Source of the DNA: Sphingomonas sp.
Lineage (GTDB): Bacteria; Pseudomonadota; Alphaproteobacteria; Sphingomonadales; Sphingomonadaceae
Assembly (NCBI RefSeq): GCF_017304635.1
Contig: NZ_JAFKMA010000003.1
Location: forward strand, 315,001-379,000
Direction of reading: 5' to 3'
DNA length: 64,000 bases
Positions 17,849 through 25,660 of this stretch are shown piece by piece. The notes beneath the pieces were generated by a model. It was given only the letters and a program-made list of their open reading frames with translations. It made no database searches and was not told where the DNA came from. The translations under genes were made by a program, and so were the position numbers. Every line of letters starts with the position of its first letter. The stretch's first letter is position 1.

Positions 17849-19332
17849 TCGAGGCGGGCGGGCGCAACACCGGCCTCATCACGCGCATCCCCGGCTTCAT
17901 GGGGAAGCAGACGCCGAAGACCAACTGGGCGTACGAGACGGTGCCGCAAGCGGGGCTGAACGGCCGCCGGGGGTATCAGCCGCGGGGCAAGGGGCTCGGC
18001 GGATCGAGCGCGATCAACGCGATGCTCTACATTCGCGGTGCGGCGTGGGATTACGACAATTGGGCGAGGCTCGGCTGCGACGGCTGGGCATACGAGGACG
18101 TCCTCCCCGTGTTCAAGCGCGCGGAGGCGAACGAACGTGGCGCCAGCGCGTATCACGGCGCCGACGGGCCACTCAAAGTCAGCGACCAGCATTGGGCGCA
18201 TGCCGGCAGCCGCGAGTTCGTCGAGGCGGGCGCGAGCCTGCAACTGCCGACCAACGACGACTTCAACGGCGCCAGCCAGGAAGGCGTCGGCCTCTATCAG
18301 GTGACGCAGAGCGGCGGCGAGCGCTGGACCGCGGCGCGCGGCTATGTCGAGCCGGCGCGATCGCGCGGCAACTTCCGCGTCATGACCGACGCGACGGTCG
18401 AGCGCATCCTGTTCGAGGATGGCAAGGTGTGGGGCGTCGCCTTCATGCGCGGTCGCGAGCGCCAGGTGATCCGCACCGGCAAGGTCGTGCTGGCCGGCGG
18501 CGTGTTCGGGACCGCGCAATTGCTGATGCTGTCGGGGATCGGTCCCGCCGCGCACCTGGCCGAGCATGGCATCACGCCTTTGGTCGATCGCGCGGCGGTC
18601 GGGTCCGACCTGCAGGACCATGTCGATTACGTCGCCGCGTTCGAGGTGCCGGGGCGCTATTTCCTCGGCCAGTCGTTCGTCGGCAACCTCACGATGCTCA
18701 AGGAACTGGTCCGCTGGCTGCGCAAGCGCGAAGGCGTGATGACCTCGCCCTTCGCGGAGGCCGGCGGGTTCCTGACGTTGCTGCCCGGCAGTCCCGCACC
18801 CGACGTCCAGTTCCACTTCGTGCCGGTGGTGCTGGAGGATCACGGCCGCACCGCGGTGAAGGCGCACGGTTTCTCATGCCACGTCTGCGTGCTGCGCCCC
18901 GAGAGCCGCGGGACCGTCCGCCTGGCCTCCGCCGACGTGCGCGACGCACCGCTGATCGACCCCGCCTTCCTGAGCGACGATCGCGACATGGCGGTGATGA
19001 AGGCGGGGGTGCGCGCGATGTACCGCATCCTGGAAAGCCCGCCGCTCAACCGTCACGGCGCGAAGGACCGCTATCCGATCGACCTCGACGACGACGACGC
19101 GCTCGACCGGCTGATCCGCGCGCGGGCCGACACCGTCTATCACCCGGTCGGCACGGCGCGGATGGGCAGCGACGCCGACGCGGTGTGTGACCCCAAGCTA
19201 CGCGTGCGCGGGGTGGAGGGGCTGTACGTCGCCGACGCCTCGATCATGCCGCGCCTCGTCTCGGGCAACACCAACGCCCCCTCGATCATGATCGGCGAAC
19301 GCTGTGCCGATTTCGTGAAGGCGGACCTCTGA
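17752..19332 (+). CDS. GMC family oxidoreductase (choline/alcohol dehydrogenase type)
   Basis: A 526-residue FAD enzyme of the glucose-methanol-choline family that oxidises alcohols. It has the N-terminal ADIVVVGGGSGGAAAAGRLS, signature 1 YQPRGKGLGGSSAINAMLYI, signature 2 GTAQLLMLSGIGPA, and C-terminal VYHPVGTARMGSDADAV with the catalytic His, followed by SGNTNAPSIMIGERCADF. It is distinct from true BetA by context: no betaine genes nearby. Start ATG 17752 (MEQADIVV); it overlaps the 3' end of the desaturase-like gene by 97 bp. Substrate unknown. Confidence 0.92.
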   Translation: MEQADIVVVGGGSGGAAAAGRLSEDGRWSVVLIEAGGRNTGLITRIPGFMGKQTPKTNWAYETVPQAGLNGRRGYQPRGKGLGGSSAINAMLYIRGAAWDYDNWARLGCDGWAYEDVLPVFKRAEANERGASAYHGADGPLKVSDQHWAHAGSREFVEAGASLQLPTNDDFNGASQEGVGLYQVTQSGGERWTAARGYVEPARSRGNFRVMTDATVERILFEDGKVWGVAFMRGRERQVIRTGKVVLAGGVFGTAQLLMLSGIGPAAHLAEHGITPLVDRAAVGSDLQDHVDYVAAFEVPGRYFLGQSFVGNLTMLKELVRWLRKREGVMTSPFAEAGGFLTLLPGSPAPDVQFHFVPVVLEDHGRTAVKAHGFSCHVCVLRPESRGTVRLASADVRDAPLIDPAFLSDDRDMAVMKAGVRAMYRILESPPLNRHGAKDRYPIDLDDDDALDRLIRARADTVYHPVGTARMGSDADAVCDPKLRVRGVEGLYVADASIMPRLVSGNTNAPSIMIGERCADFVKADL

Positions 19333-19459
19333 CCCCTCTCCCCTTGGGAGAGGGGCAAGGCGCGCAAGCGCCGCGGGGTGAGGGATAGGTCGAACCGCTT
19401 TCGCGTGTCCCTCACCCGGCTTCGCTAACGCTCGCCATCCTCTCCCGATGGGAGAGAGT
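19333..19459. repeat. Inverted repeat, CCTCTCCC-type intergenic element
   Basis: Hairpin CCCCTCTCCCCTTGGGAGAG at the left and CCTCTCCCGATGGGAGAG at the right, with GGGTGAGGG/CCCTCACCC pairing in between. It lies between convergent GMC and amt genes and was probably mobile as a non-autonomous repeat; no ORF. Confidence 0.7.
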
Positions 19460-19460
19460 C

Positions 19461-19491
19461 AAAAAAAGGGACCGGTGTCGCCACCGGCCCC
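19461..19491 (-). terminator. Rho-independent terminator of amt
   Basis: On the minus strand GGGGCCGGTGGCGACACCGG followed by TCCC and seven T residues: a GC-rich stem-loop plus U-tract about 70 bases after the amt stop codon. One of the few classical terminators in the window. Confidence 0.85.
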
Positions 19492-19558
19492 AGGGTCGTC
19501 CGCAGGAGGAACGTCGTTTGGCAGCCGGCCCCGTGCCCGGGACCGGCCCCCGATCCCG

Positions 19559-21001
19559 TCAGTAATTGTAGGCGCGTTCGCCGTGCTCGTTGATGTCGAG
19601 GCCCTCGGTCTCGACTTCCTTCGAGGGGCGGATGCCGATCGTGTATTTGAGCGCCAGGAACAGAGCCGCCGATACGAGTCCCGACCAGAACAGGGTGATC
19701 GCGACCGCCTGGAACTGCGTCCAGAGCTGGGCGAGGATGCTGTAATCCTCGGGCTTCACGGCGACGGCGGGGAACTTGGTATAGTCGAAATAGCCCTGCC
19801 CGCCGAGCTTCGGATCGGCGACGATCGCGGTGCCCAACGCACCGACGATGCCGCCGACGCAGTGCACGCCGAACACGTCGAGCGTGTCGTCGTACTTCAG
19901 CGCCTTCTTCACCGTCGTCACGAACACGAAGCAGACCGGCGACACGATCAGGCCGAGCACGATCGACGTCATCGGCGCGGCGTAGCCGGAGGCCGGGGTG
20001 ATCGCGACCAGCCCCGCGACGGCCCCGGTCGCGGCACCGAGCAGCGACGGCTTCTTGTGGACGATCTGTTCGATCAGCGCCCAGCTGACCGCCGCCGCCG
20101 CAGTCGCGACATAGGTGTTGACGAAGGCGACTGCGGTGACGCCGTTCGATTCCAGGTTGGACCCGGCGTTGAACCCGAACCAGCCGACCCACAGCAGGCT
20201 GGCGCCGATCATCGTCATGGTCAGCGAATGCGGCGGCATCGGCTCCTTGTTGAACCCGAGCCGCGGCCCGAGCACGAGACAGCCCATCAGCCCGGCGATG
20301 CCCGCATTGATGTGGACGACGGTGCCGCCGGCGAAGTCGAGCGCGCCCTTGTTGAACAGGAAGCCGCCATCGGTCGGGCTACCCGGCAGGAAGTCGGGGC
20401 CGGCCCAGTACCAGACCATGTGCGCGATCGGAAAATAGACGATCGTCATCCAGGCGACCATGAAGATCATCAGCGGGGTGAACCGCACGCGCTCCGCGAA
20501 CGCGCCGATGATGAGCGCCGGCGTGATACAGGCGAAGGTCATCTGGAACGCGAAATACGCGAGCTCAGGAATGTAGACGTTGTTCGAGAAGGTCGCCGCC
20601 AGCGTCGTGCCGTCGATCCCCCGCATGAACGCCTTCGACAGCCCGCCGAACAGGTGATTGTCACCGCCGCTGGTGAAAGCCATCGAATAGCCCCAGCAGC
20701 ACCACACCAGCGTCGCGATGCAGACGATCATCAGCACCTGCATCAGCACGCTCAGCATGTTCTTCGTGCGGACGAGCCCGCCATAGAACAAAGCGAGCCC
20801 CGGCACCGACATCATCAGCACCAGCGCCGACGAGATCAGCATCCAGGTCGTGTCGCCCTTGTTGACCATGCCGGCCTGCTGCGCGGCGGTCGGCGCCTTG
20901 ATGAGCGCGCCCTGCGCCCAAGCGGGCAGCGCGGCGACCGCCGCGGCCCCCGCCAGCCCCATCAACGCGAATTTCGTCCTTGGCTTCATCGTCACCCCCA
21001 T
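19559..21001 (-). CDS. amt: Ammonium transporter Amt
   Basis: Inner-membrane trimeric ammonium channel. The 480-residue product has a cleavable signal peptide (MKPRTKFALMGLAGAAAVAALPAWA) and eleven membrane segments. Family blocks are GLALFYGGLVRTKN, GTVVHINAGIAGLMG (pore His), VGWFGFNAGS and FGVHCVGGIVGALGTAI (second pore His). Start taken at ATG 21001 (MGVTMKPRTK); ATG 20989 would also work. It follows glnK by 23 bp and should share its sigma-54 promoter. GlnK is known to block Amt when nitrogen is plentiful. Confidence 0.96.
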   Translation of the reverse strand: MGVTMKPRTKFALMGLAGAAAVAALPAWAQGALIKAPTAAQQAGMVNKGDTTWMLISSALVLMMSVPGLALFYGGLVRTKNMLSVLMQVLMIVCIATLVWCCWGYSMAFTSGGDNHLFGGLSKAFMRGIDGTTLAATFSNNVYIPELAYFAFQMTFACITPALIIGAFAERVRFTPLMIFMVAWMTIVYFPIAHMVWYWAGPDFLPGSPTDGGFLFNKGALDFAGGTVVHINAGIAGLMGCLVLGPRLGFNKEPMPPHSLTMTMIGASLLWVGWFGFNAGSNLESNGVTAVAFVNTYVATAAAAVSWALIEQIVHKKPSLLGAATGAVAGLVAITPASGYAAPMTSIVLGLIVSPVCFVFVTTVKKALKYDDTLDVFGVHCVGGIVGALGTAIVADPKLGGQGYFDYTKFPAVAVKPEDYSILAQLWTQFQAVAITLFWSGLVSAALFLALKYTIGIRPSKEVETEGLDINEHGERAYNY

Positions 21002-21024
21002 CAGAGCATCGGATTGGTCGCGCG

Positions 21025-21363
21025 TCACAGCGCGCTGTCGTCGGTCTCGCCGGTGCGCACGCGCACGACATGGCCGACGTCGAGCAGGAAGATCTTGCCG
21101 TCGCCGATCGCGCCGGTGTGTGCCGATGCCTGGATCGCCTCGACCACGCGATCGGCGAGGTCGCTCGCGCAGACCACCTCGATCTTGATCTTGGGCACCA
21201 TGTTGGTGCTGTATTCGGCGCCGCGATAGATTTCGGTCTGCCCCTTCTGGCGGCCGAACCCCTTGACCTCGGTCACCGTCATGCCGGCGACGCCGACGGT
21301 CGACAGCGCCTCGCGCACGTCCTCCAGCTTGAACGGTTTGATGATGGCGATGACCAGCTTCAT
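21025..21363 (-). CDS. glnK: Nitrogen regulatory protein P-II (GlnK)
   Basis: A 112-residue signalling protein that senses 2-oxoglutarate and ATP/ADP and controls Amt, NtrB and others. MKLVIAIIKPFKLEDVREAL, the T-loop VKGFGRQKGQTEIYRGAEY with the uridylylated Tyr51, and GDGKIFLLDVGHVVRVRTGE are all present. ATG 21363 is preferred; the frame stays open to 21453, but the extra residues are unlike P-II and would span the promoter. Pairing with amt marks it as GlnK rather than GlnB. Confidence 0.96.
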   Translation of the reverse strand: MKLVIAIIKPFKLEDVREALSTVGVAGMTVTEVKGFGRQKGQTEIYRGAEYSTNMVPKIKIEVVCASDLADRVVEAIQASAHTGAIGDGKIFLLDVGHVVRVRTGETDDSAL

Positions 21364-21397
21364 CGGCGCCCCTTCCCGGTTGTTCGAAAATGACGTC

Positions 21398-21412
21398 GCA
21401 AGGGGCATGCCA
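21398..21412 (-). promoter_or_regulatory. Sigma-54 (RpoN) promoter of glnK-amt
   Basis: Minus-strand TGGCATGCCCCTTGC matches the -24/-12 consensus TGGCACG-N4-TTGC with one mismatch. Predicted transcription start is near 21386, giving a leader of about 23 bases with GGGAAGGGG as Shine-Dalgarno. Nitrogen-limitation control through NtrC is expected from known glnK-amt regulation. Confidence 0.88.
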
Positions 21413-21424
21413 AGACGAGATTGA

Positions 21425-21446
21425 CGCGAAACCGTAACGTTTCGCG
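21425..21446. promoter_or_regulatory. 22-bp palindrome upstream of the glnK promoter, putative activator site
   Basis: CGCGAAAC and GTTTCGCG, perfect 8-bp arms around a 6-base centre, centred about 50 bp upstream of the predicted start site. Position fits an enhancer-binding protein, though the sequence is not the classical enteric NtrC site GCACY-N5-RGTGC. Confidence 0.5.
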
Positions 21447-21514
21447 CAATCATGCGTCGCGGAGCGGGTTAATTTTTGTGCAACTGCGAACAACTGCCCG
21501 TTTGTTGGGCAGCG

Positions 21515-21718
21515 TCAGGCGGTCTCGTCGAGGATCCGCCGAGCGCGGGACAGGTCGTCGTCATCGACCATCACGCGCACCGGAATGAGGAAGTAGGAAC
21601 CGTCGGCGATCGATGCATTGCCGTCGAAGGTCACCGCGTCGATCCCCTCGCTGTCGAGCCGGCCGACGATAATCATCGCCTCGTTGCGGTCGTAGCGACC
21701 GAGCTCGACGAGACTCAT
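21515..21718 (-). CDS. DUF2007 domain protein
   Basis: A 67-residue protein beginning MSLVELGRYDRNEAMIIVGR. It has the ferredoxin-like DUF2007 pattern: beta strand, helix with AMIIVGRLDSEGIDAVTFDG, then IPVRVMVDDDDLSRARRILDE. The family is labelled putative signal-transducing protein from a P-II-like fold, with no proven role. The frame is open up to 21772, but ATG 21718 gives the family start. It is the last member of a leftward group beginning with the zinc-finger gene at 23841. Confidence 0.82.
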   Translation of the reverse strand: MSLVELGRYDRNEAMIIVGRLDSEGIDAVTFDGNASIADGSYFLIPVRVMVDDDDLSRARRILDETA

Positions 21719-21728
21719 TGGTTCGGAA

Positions 21729-22076
21729 TCAACGTTTTTCGCCTCGTCCGGCCAACCCGGCCAGCACCGCACTTAGCAAACGTCGGACACCGTCATCACC
21801 CAAAGCGACAAGAGCGTCATAAGCGGCGTCTCCCGACGCCTTCCTACCATTCCCTTCGCCATCGACGACATAATGCCCGCCTCGAAGATGAAGGACGTAA
21901 ACGAAGGTGCCGATAATATCAGCGCGTTTACTGACGACGATGACCGAGGAGCGATCGTCACAGGCAAAGACCAACCAATCACCGTCGCCGTAGCGCCGCT
22001 CGATCGGGCCGAACTCGCAATTGAGATGCGGCGTCGCGGTCTGCGCCAGCGCCCATAAGAGCACTGCCGCAATCAC
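21729..22076 (-). CDS. Small hypothetical exported protein
   Basis: A 115-residue protein starting from a GTG that overlaps the tldD stop (GTGA). The N-terminus MIAAVLLWALAQTATPHLNC looks like a signal peptide. The rest has CEFGPIERRYGDGDWLVFAC, two cysteines that may pair, then VIVVSKRADIIGTFVYVLHL and a Gly/Leu-rich C-terminus. No recognised family; translational coupling to tldD argues that it is real. Confidence 0.6.
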   Translation of the reverse strand: MIAAVLLWALAQTATPHLNCEFGPIERRYGDGDWLVFACDDRSSVIVVSKRADIIGTFVYVLHLRGGHYVVDGEGNGRKASGDAAYDALVALGDDGVRRLLSAVLAGLAGRGEKR

Positions 22077-23500
22077 GCCACCGTGCCGCCCACCGTCAGC
22101 CCTTCGAGCAGCAACGTCGGCTGGCCCACGCCCGCCGGTACGCTCTGCCCGCCCTTGCCGCACATGCCGATGCCTTCGTCGAGCGCGAAGTCGTTGCCGA
22201 TGCCGGTGACTTTCGTGAGCGAGGTCGGCCCGTCGCCGATCAGCGTCGCGCCCTTGATCGGCGCGCCGAGCTTGCCGTTCTCGATCAGATACGCCTCGGT
22301 GCAACTGAACACGAACTTGCCGCTGACGATGTCGACCTGGCCGCCGCCGAACGACTTGGCGAAGATGCCGCGCTTGACGCGGGCCATCAGCTCCGCGGGG
22401 TCGTCGCGGCCAGCCTTCATGAAGGTGTTGGTCATCCGCGGCATCGGCGCGTGCGCAAAGCTCTCCCGGCGGCCGTTGCCGGTCGGCGCCACGCCCATCA
22501 GCCGCGCGTTGAGCCGGTCCTGCATATAGCCTTTCAGGATGCCGTCCTCGATCAGCACGGTCTCGCTCGTCGGCGTGCCCTCGTCGTCGATCGACAGCGA
22601 GCCGCGACGATCGGCGATCGAGCCGTCGTCGACCACAGTGACGCCCGGCGCCGCGACGCGCTCGCCGAGCCGGCCGGAGAACGCACTGGTGCCCTTGCGG
22701 TTGAAATCGCCCTCCAGCCCGTGGCCGATCGCCTCGTGCAGCAGGATGCCGGGCCAGCCGTTGCCGAGCAGGACGGTCATCTCGCCCGCCGGCGCCGCCA
22801 CCGAATCGAGGTTGACCAGCGCCTGCGCCAGCGCCTCGTCGATCGCGCGGTTCCACGTCGCCGGCTCGAACAGCGAGCCGTAGAGATAGCGCCCGCCGAT
22901 CCCGAAGCTGCCGGTCTCGCGCCGCCCGTTCGCCTCGACCACGATCGAGACGTTGAGCCGCACCAGCGGACGCACGTCGGTCGCGACGAAGCCGTCGGCG
23001 CGCACGATCTCGACCACGCTCCACGATCCCGACAGGCTGACCGAGACCTGTGCGACGCGCGGATCGCGGGCGCGCGCGGCGGCGTCGATCGTCTGACACA
23101 AATTCACCTTGTCGGCGAACGGCACCAGGTCGAGCGGATCGGCGTCGGTGTAGAGATGGCGGTTGGTGCGCGCGGGCGGCGCGGCCTTCGGCCCCGTCGC
23201 GGGGTCGATCAGCGCCATCGTCTCCGCCGCGCGCTGGATCGCGGGCGCGCTGATCTCGTTGGCGTGGGCGAAGGCGGTGGTCTCGCCCGACACCGCGCGC
23301 AGGCCGAAGCCCGAATGCGTGTCGTAACTCGCGGTCTTCAGCCGCCCGTCGTCGAACCCGAACGCCTCCGACCGCGCATATTGCAGGTAGAGCTCGCCGT
23401 CATCGGCCTTGCCGAGCGCCGCGGCGGTCAGCCTTTGCGCCTCGTCGGGCGATAATTGGTCGCGGTACAGGAACTGGCGGGGATCGGTCGGACTGGTCAT
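22073..23500 (-). CDS. tldD: Metalloprotease TldD
   Basis: Subunit of the TldD/TldE heterodimeric zinc protease, which processes peptides such as microcin precursors and CcdA. The 475-residue product carries the TldD metal-binding motif HEAIGHGLEGDFN (HExxxH), plus the family blocks GMCGKGGQSVPAGVGQPTLL and NTFMKAGRDDP. Start chosen at ATG 23500 (MTSPTDPRQFLYRDQ); ATG 23509 adds three residues. The tldE/pmbA partner is not in the window. Confidence 0.95.
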   Translation of the reverse strand: MTSPTDPRQFLYRDQLSPDEAQRLTAAALGKADDGELYLQYARSEAFGFDDGRLKTASYDTHSGFGLRAVSGETTAFAHANEISAPAIQRAAETMALIDPATGPKAAPPARTNRHLYTDADPLDLVPFADKVNLCQTIDAAARARDPRVAQVSVSLSGSWSVVEIVRADGFVATDVRPLVRLNVSIVVEANGRRETGSFGIGGRYLYGSLFEPATWNRAIDEALAQALVNLDSVAAPAGEMTVLLGNGWPGILLHEAIGHGLEGDFNRKGTSAFSGRLGERVAAPGVTVVDDGSIADRRGSLSIDDEGTPTSETVLIEDGILKGYMQDRLNARLMGVAPTGNGRRESFAHAPMPRMTNTFMKAGRDDPAELMARVKRGIFAKSFGGGQVDIVSGKFVFSCTEAYLIENGKLGAPIKGATLIGDGPTSLTKVTGIGNDFALDEGIGMCGKGGQSVPAGVGQPTLLLEGLTVGGTVA

Positions 23501-23607
23501 TGACACCATGTAGGGTGGAACGGCGTCATGGCAAAGCCATGCCATCGAACGGCATGAGCGTTGCTCAGCCGCCGGCCGATCGGCGGCGCGGAACGCGGGC
23601 GTCGCGT

Positions 23608-23841
23608 TTAGACGCTCGCCCCCGCCGGATGGTCGGGCAGCGTCGCCGGATCGACCCCGTCGGCCGCGCCGCCGATCAGCACGAAGCGGCGGTCGCAATA
23701 GCCGCAATCGACATAGCCTTCCTCGTCGATCTGCAGGAACACGCGGGGATGACCGAGCGCGGCGCCGCCGGGAATGTCGGTCGCGCCGTCACAGGCGACG
23801 CGGGGATGGGAGACGCGGACGGTTTCGGGCGGCGGCTGCAT
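23608..23841 (-). CDS. Zinc-finger domain protein (zf-CHCC, NDUFS6-like)
   Basis: A 77-residue protein with the zf-CHCC layout: VACDGATD, then LGHPRVFLQIDEEGYVDCGYCDRRF, giving Cys, His and the CxxC pair that bind zinc. Homologues correspond to the mitochondrial complex I accessory subunit NDUFS6/NUMM in alphaproteobacteria. ATG 23841 (MQPPPETVRVSH) is preferred to the upstream ATG at 23886. It lies upstream of tldD on the same strand with a 107-bp gap and is divergent from the gene at 23928. Confidence 0.88.
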   Translation of the reverse strand: MQPPPETVRVSHPRVACDGATDIPGGAALGHPRVFLQIDEEGYVDCGYCDRRFVLIGGAADGVDPATLPDHPAGASV

Positions 23842-23927
23842 GGGTCGCGCGATAGCAAGCGCCGCGGATGCGGGCAATCGCCGCATAACGGCTTGCCAAG
23901 CGCGGTGCCGCGCCGCACGGTCGCGCG

Positions 23928-24629
23928 ATGCTCCGCTCGCTTGCCCTGCTCGCCGCCGTCGCGCTCGTGCCCGCCGCCGCTCTTGCCCAGAAGGCCGACG
24001 CGCCGAAGAAAGCCGTCGCGAAACCGGCCGTCAAGTCCGCCAGGAAACCCGACGCGGCGCCCGCCAAGCCCAAAGCCAAGCCTGCTTCCAGCGGACCGAG
24101 CGACCGCGCCGAGCGCGACGGCTTCGGCATCCTCCAGGTCTCCGCACGCGACGCGCGGCAGTTCGTCGGCGCCTGGGGTCTCGGCACCGCCAGCAAGGCG
24201 ACGGCGACCGCGACCGTCGCCAACCGGCCGCTGTTCGTGTTTATCATCTTCCACGGCTGCAAGGCGGGCGCGGACGGCAAGTGCGACGTCGTCGCCGATT
24301 TCACCATCCACCGCCCCGACGGCAGCATCGACGACGATCACAAGGGCATGGCGATCTGGCAACGGACGCCGGACGACGATCCGAAGAAGCTGGTGCTGGG
24401 CGACGGCGCGCTCGGCTTCGGCACCGACGGCGACGGGCCGTTCGGCGAATACCGTATCGTCGCGACCGTGACCGACAAGGTCGCCGGGACCACCCTTCGC
24501 ACCGAACAGGTGCTGACCGTGACGGCCGGCGACGCACCGGCCGTAGAACCCGCAACGACCGAAGCCGCCGTGCCGACGCCCGAGACCACGCCGACCACGA
24601 CACCGGCCGGCAAGCCACGCGGGCGCTGA
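23928..24629 (+). CDS. Hypothetical periplasmic protein with Ala/Lys/Pro-rich linker
   Basis: A 233-residue protein: signal peptide MLRSLALLAAVALVPAAALA, a Lys/Ala/Pro-rich spacer (about 22-60), a globular beta domain (about 65-195) with VFIIFHGCKAGADGKCDVVA (two cysteines) and FTIHRPDGSIDDDHKGMAIW, and a Thr/Pro-rich tail. The core resembles a periplasmic binding or immunoglobulin-like domain, but I do not recognise a named family. 53 bp before the ABC ATPase gene on the same strand. Confidence 0.6.
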   Translation: MLRSLALLAAVALVPAAALAQKADAPKKAVAKPAVKSARKPDAAPAKPKAKPASSGPSDRAERDGFGILQVSARDARQFVGAWGLGTASKATATATVANRPLFVFIIFHGCKAGADGKCDVVADFTIHRPDGSIDDDHKGMAIWQRTPDDDPKKLVLGDGALGFGTDGDGPFGEYRIVATVTDKVAGTTLRTEQVLTVTAGDAPAVEPATTEAAVPTPETTPTTTPAGKPRGR

Positions 24630-24682
24630 CGCTCGCGGAGAAGAAACTTGCCTCCCGCCACGGCGCGCCTAAGTCGGTCGGC

Positions 24683-25660
24683 ATGACCCACGCCGCCGCG
24701 GACGCCGCCATTGCGATCGAGCATTTGTGCAAGACCTATCAGGGCGGGAAGCGCGCGCTCGACGACGTGTCGTTCACGGTGCCGCGCGGCAGCATCTTCG
24801 GCCTGCTCGGCCCCAACGGCGCGGGCAAGTCGACGCTCATCAACATCCTGGCCGGGCTGGTCAACAAGACCAGCGGGCGCGCGTCGATCTGGGGCTTCGA
24901 CATCGACGAGCATCCGCGCAACGCGAAGGCGTCGATCGGCATCGTCAACCAGGAGATCACGTTCGACCCCTTCTTCACGCCCGTAGAGACGCTGGAGATC
25001 CAGGCTGGGCTGTTCGGCGTGCCCAAGGCGAAGCGCATCTCGATGGAACTGCTCCGCGCGGTGCATCTGGAGGACAAGGCCAAGGCGTATTCGCGCACGC
25101 TGTCGGGCGGCATGAAGCGGCGGCTGATGGTGGCGAAGGCGATGGTCCATTCGCCGCCGGTGCTGGTGCTCGACGAGCCGACCGCCGGCGTCGACATCGA
25201 GCTTCGCCAGCAGCTCTGGGCCTATGTCCGCGACCTCAACCAACGCGGCGTGACCGTCGTGCTGACGACGCATTACCTCGAGGAAGCCGAGGAACTGTGC
25301 GACCGCATCGCGATCATCAACCACGGCAAGGTGATCGCCAATGAGCCGACCCGCGACCTGGTCGGGATGGCGCAGGAAAAGGTCGTCGCGCTGACCGTCG
25401 ACCGCGACGTCACCGCCCCGCCCGCCGCGAGCTGCTTCGAGAAGGTCGAACTGAAGGGTGAGCGCGTGCTCGAAATCACCTATCGCAAGGACCAGGCGAA
25501 TGCCGGCCAGGTGCTCGATGCGGTGCAGCGCGGCGGCTACGGCATCGTCGACGTCTCGACCAAGGAGCCGGATCTGGAAGACGTGTTCCTCAACCTGACG
25601 CGCTCCTCTCCCCTCCCGCTTGCGGGAGGGGCCGGGGGTCGGCCTGCGCTTCATGCCTGA
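24683..25660 (+). CDS. ABC-2 type transporter ATP-binding protein (YadG-like)
   Basis: A cytoplasmic ATPase of the export-type ABC family CcmA/YadG, 325 residues as translated. Walker A LLGPNGAGKSTLINIL, Q-loop IVNQEITFDPF, signature LSGGMKRRLMVAKAM, Walker B VLVLDEPTAGVD and switch His VLTTHYLEEAEE are intact. The last 18 residues (after LEDVFLNLTRS) are encoded by the left inverted repeat and flank of the DUF559 cassette, so the natural C-terminus has probably been replaced. The expected ABC-2 permease gene is absent downstream. Confidence 0.9.
   Translation: MTHAAADAAIAIEHLCKTYQGGKRALDDVSFTVPRGSIFGLLGPNGAGKSTLINILAGLVNKTSGRASIWGFDIDEHPRNAKASIGIVNQEITFDPFFTPVETLEIQAGLFGVPKAKRISMELLRAVHLEDKAKAYSRTLSGGMKRRLMVAKAMVHSPPVLVLDEPTAGVDIELRQQLWAYVRDLNQRGVTVVLTTHYLEEAEELCDRIAIINHGKVIANEPTRDLVGMAQEKVVALTVDRDVTAPPAASCFEKVELKGERVLEITYRKDQANAGQVLDAVQRGGYGIVDVSTKEPDLEDVFLNLTRSSPLPLAGGAGGRPALHA
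25606..25624. repeat. Left inverted repeat of DUF559 cassette
   Basis: CTCTCCCCTCCCGCTTGCG, a perfect inverted match to 26076-26094. It lies in the last codons of the ABC ATPase gene and contains the start of an inner hairpin CTCCCGCTTGCGGGAG. Confidence 0.9.

Noticed and set aside
16753-19332. An 859-codon fusion upstream of the GMC oxidoreductase
   Set aside because: The first 333 codons are a shadow frame of the desaturase-like gene with low-complexity Arg/Pro composition; GMC starts cleanly at 17752.
17752-19332. Choline dehydrogenase BetA of a betaine pathway
   Set aside because: No betB, betI or transporter is present, and GMC family members of this similarity have many substrates.
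19559-21493. A single 644-codon frame spanning amt and the glnK region
   Set aside because: The N-terminal part is an out-of-frame reading of glnK; Amt has its own start with a signal peptide at 20989-21001.
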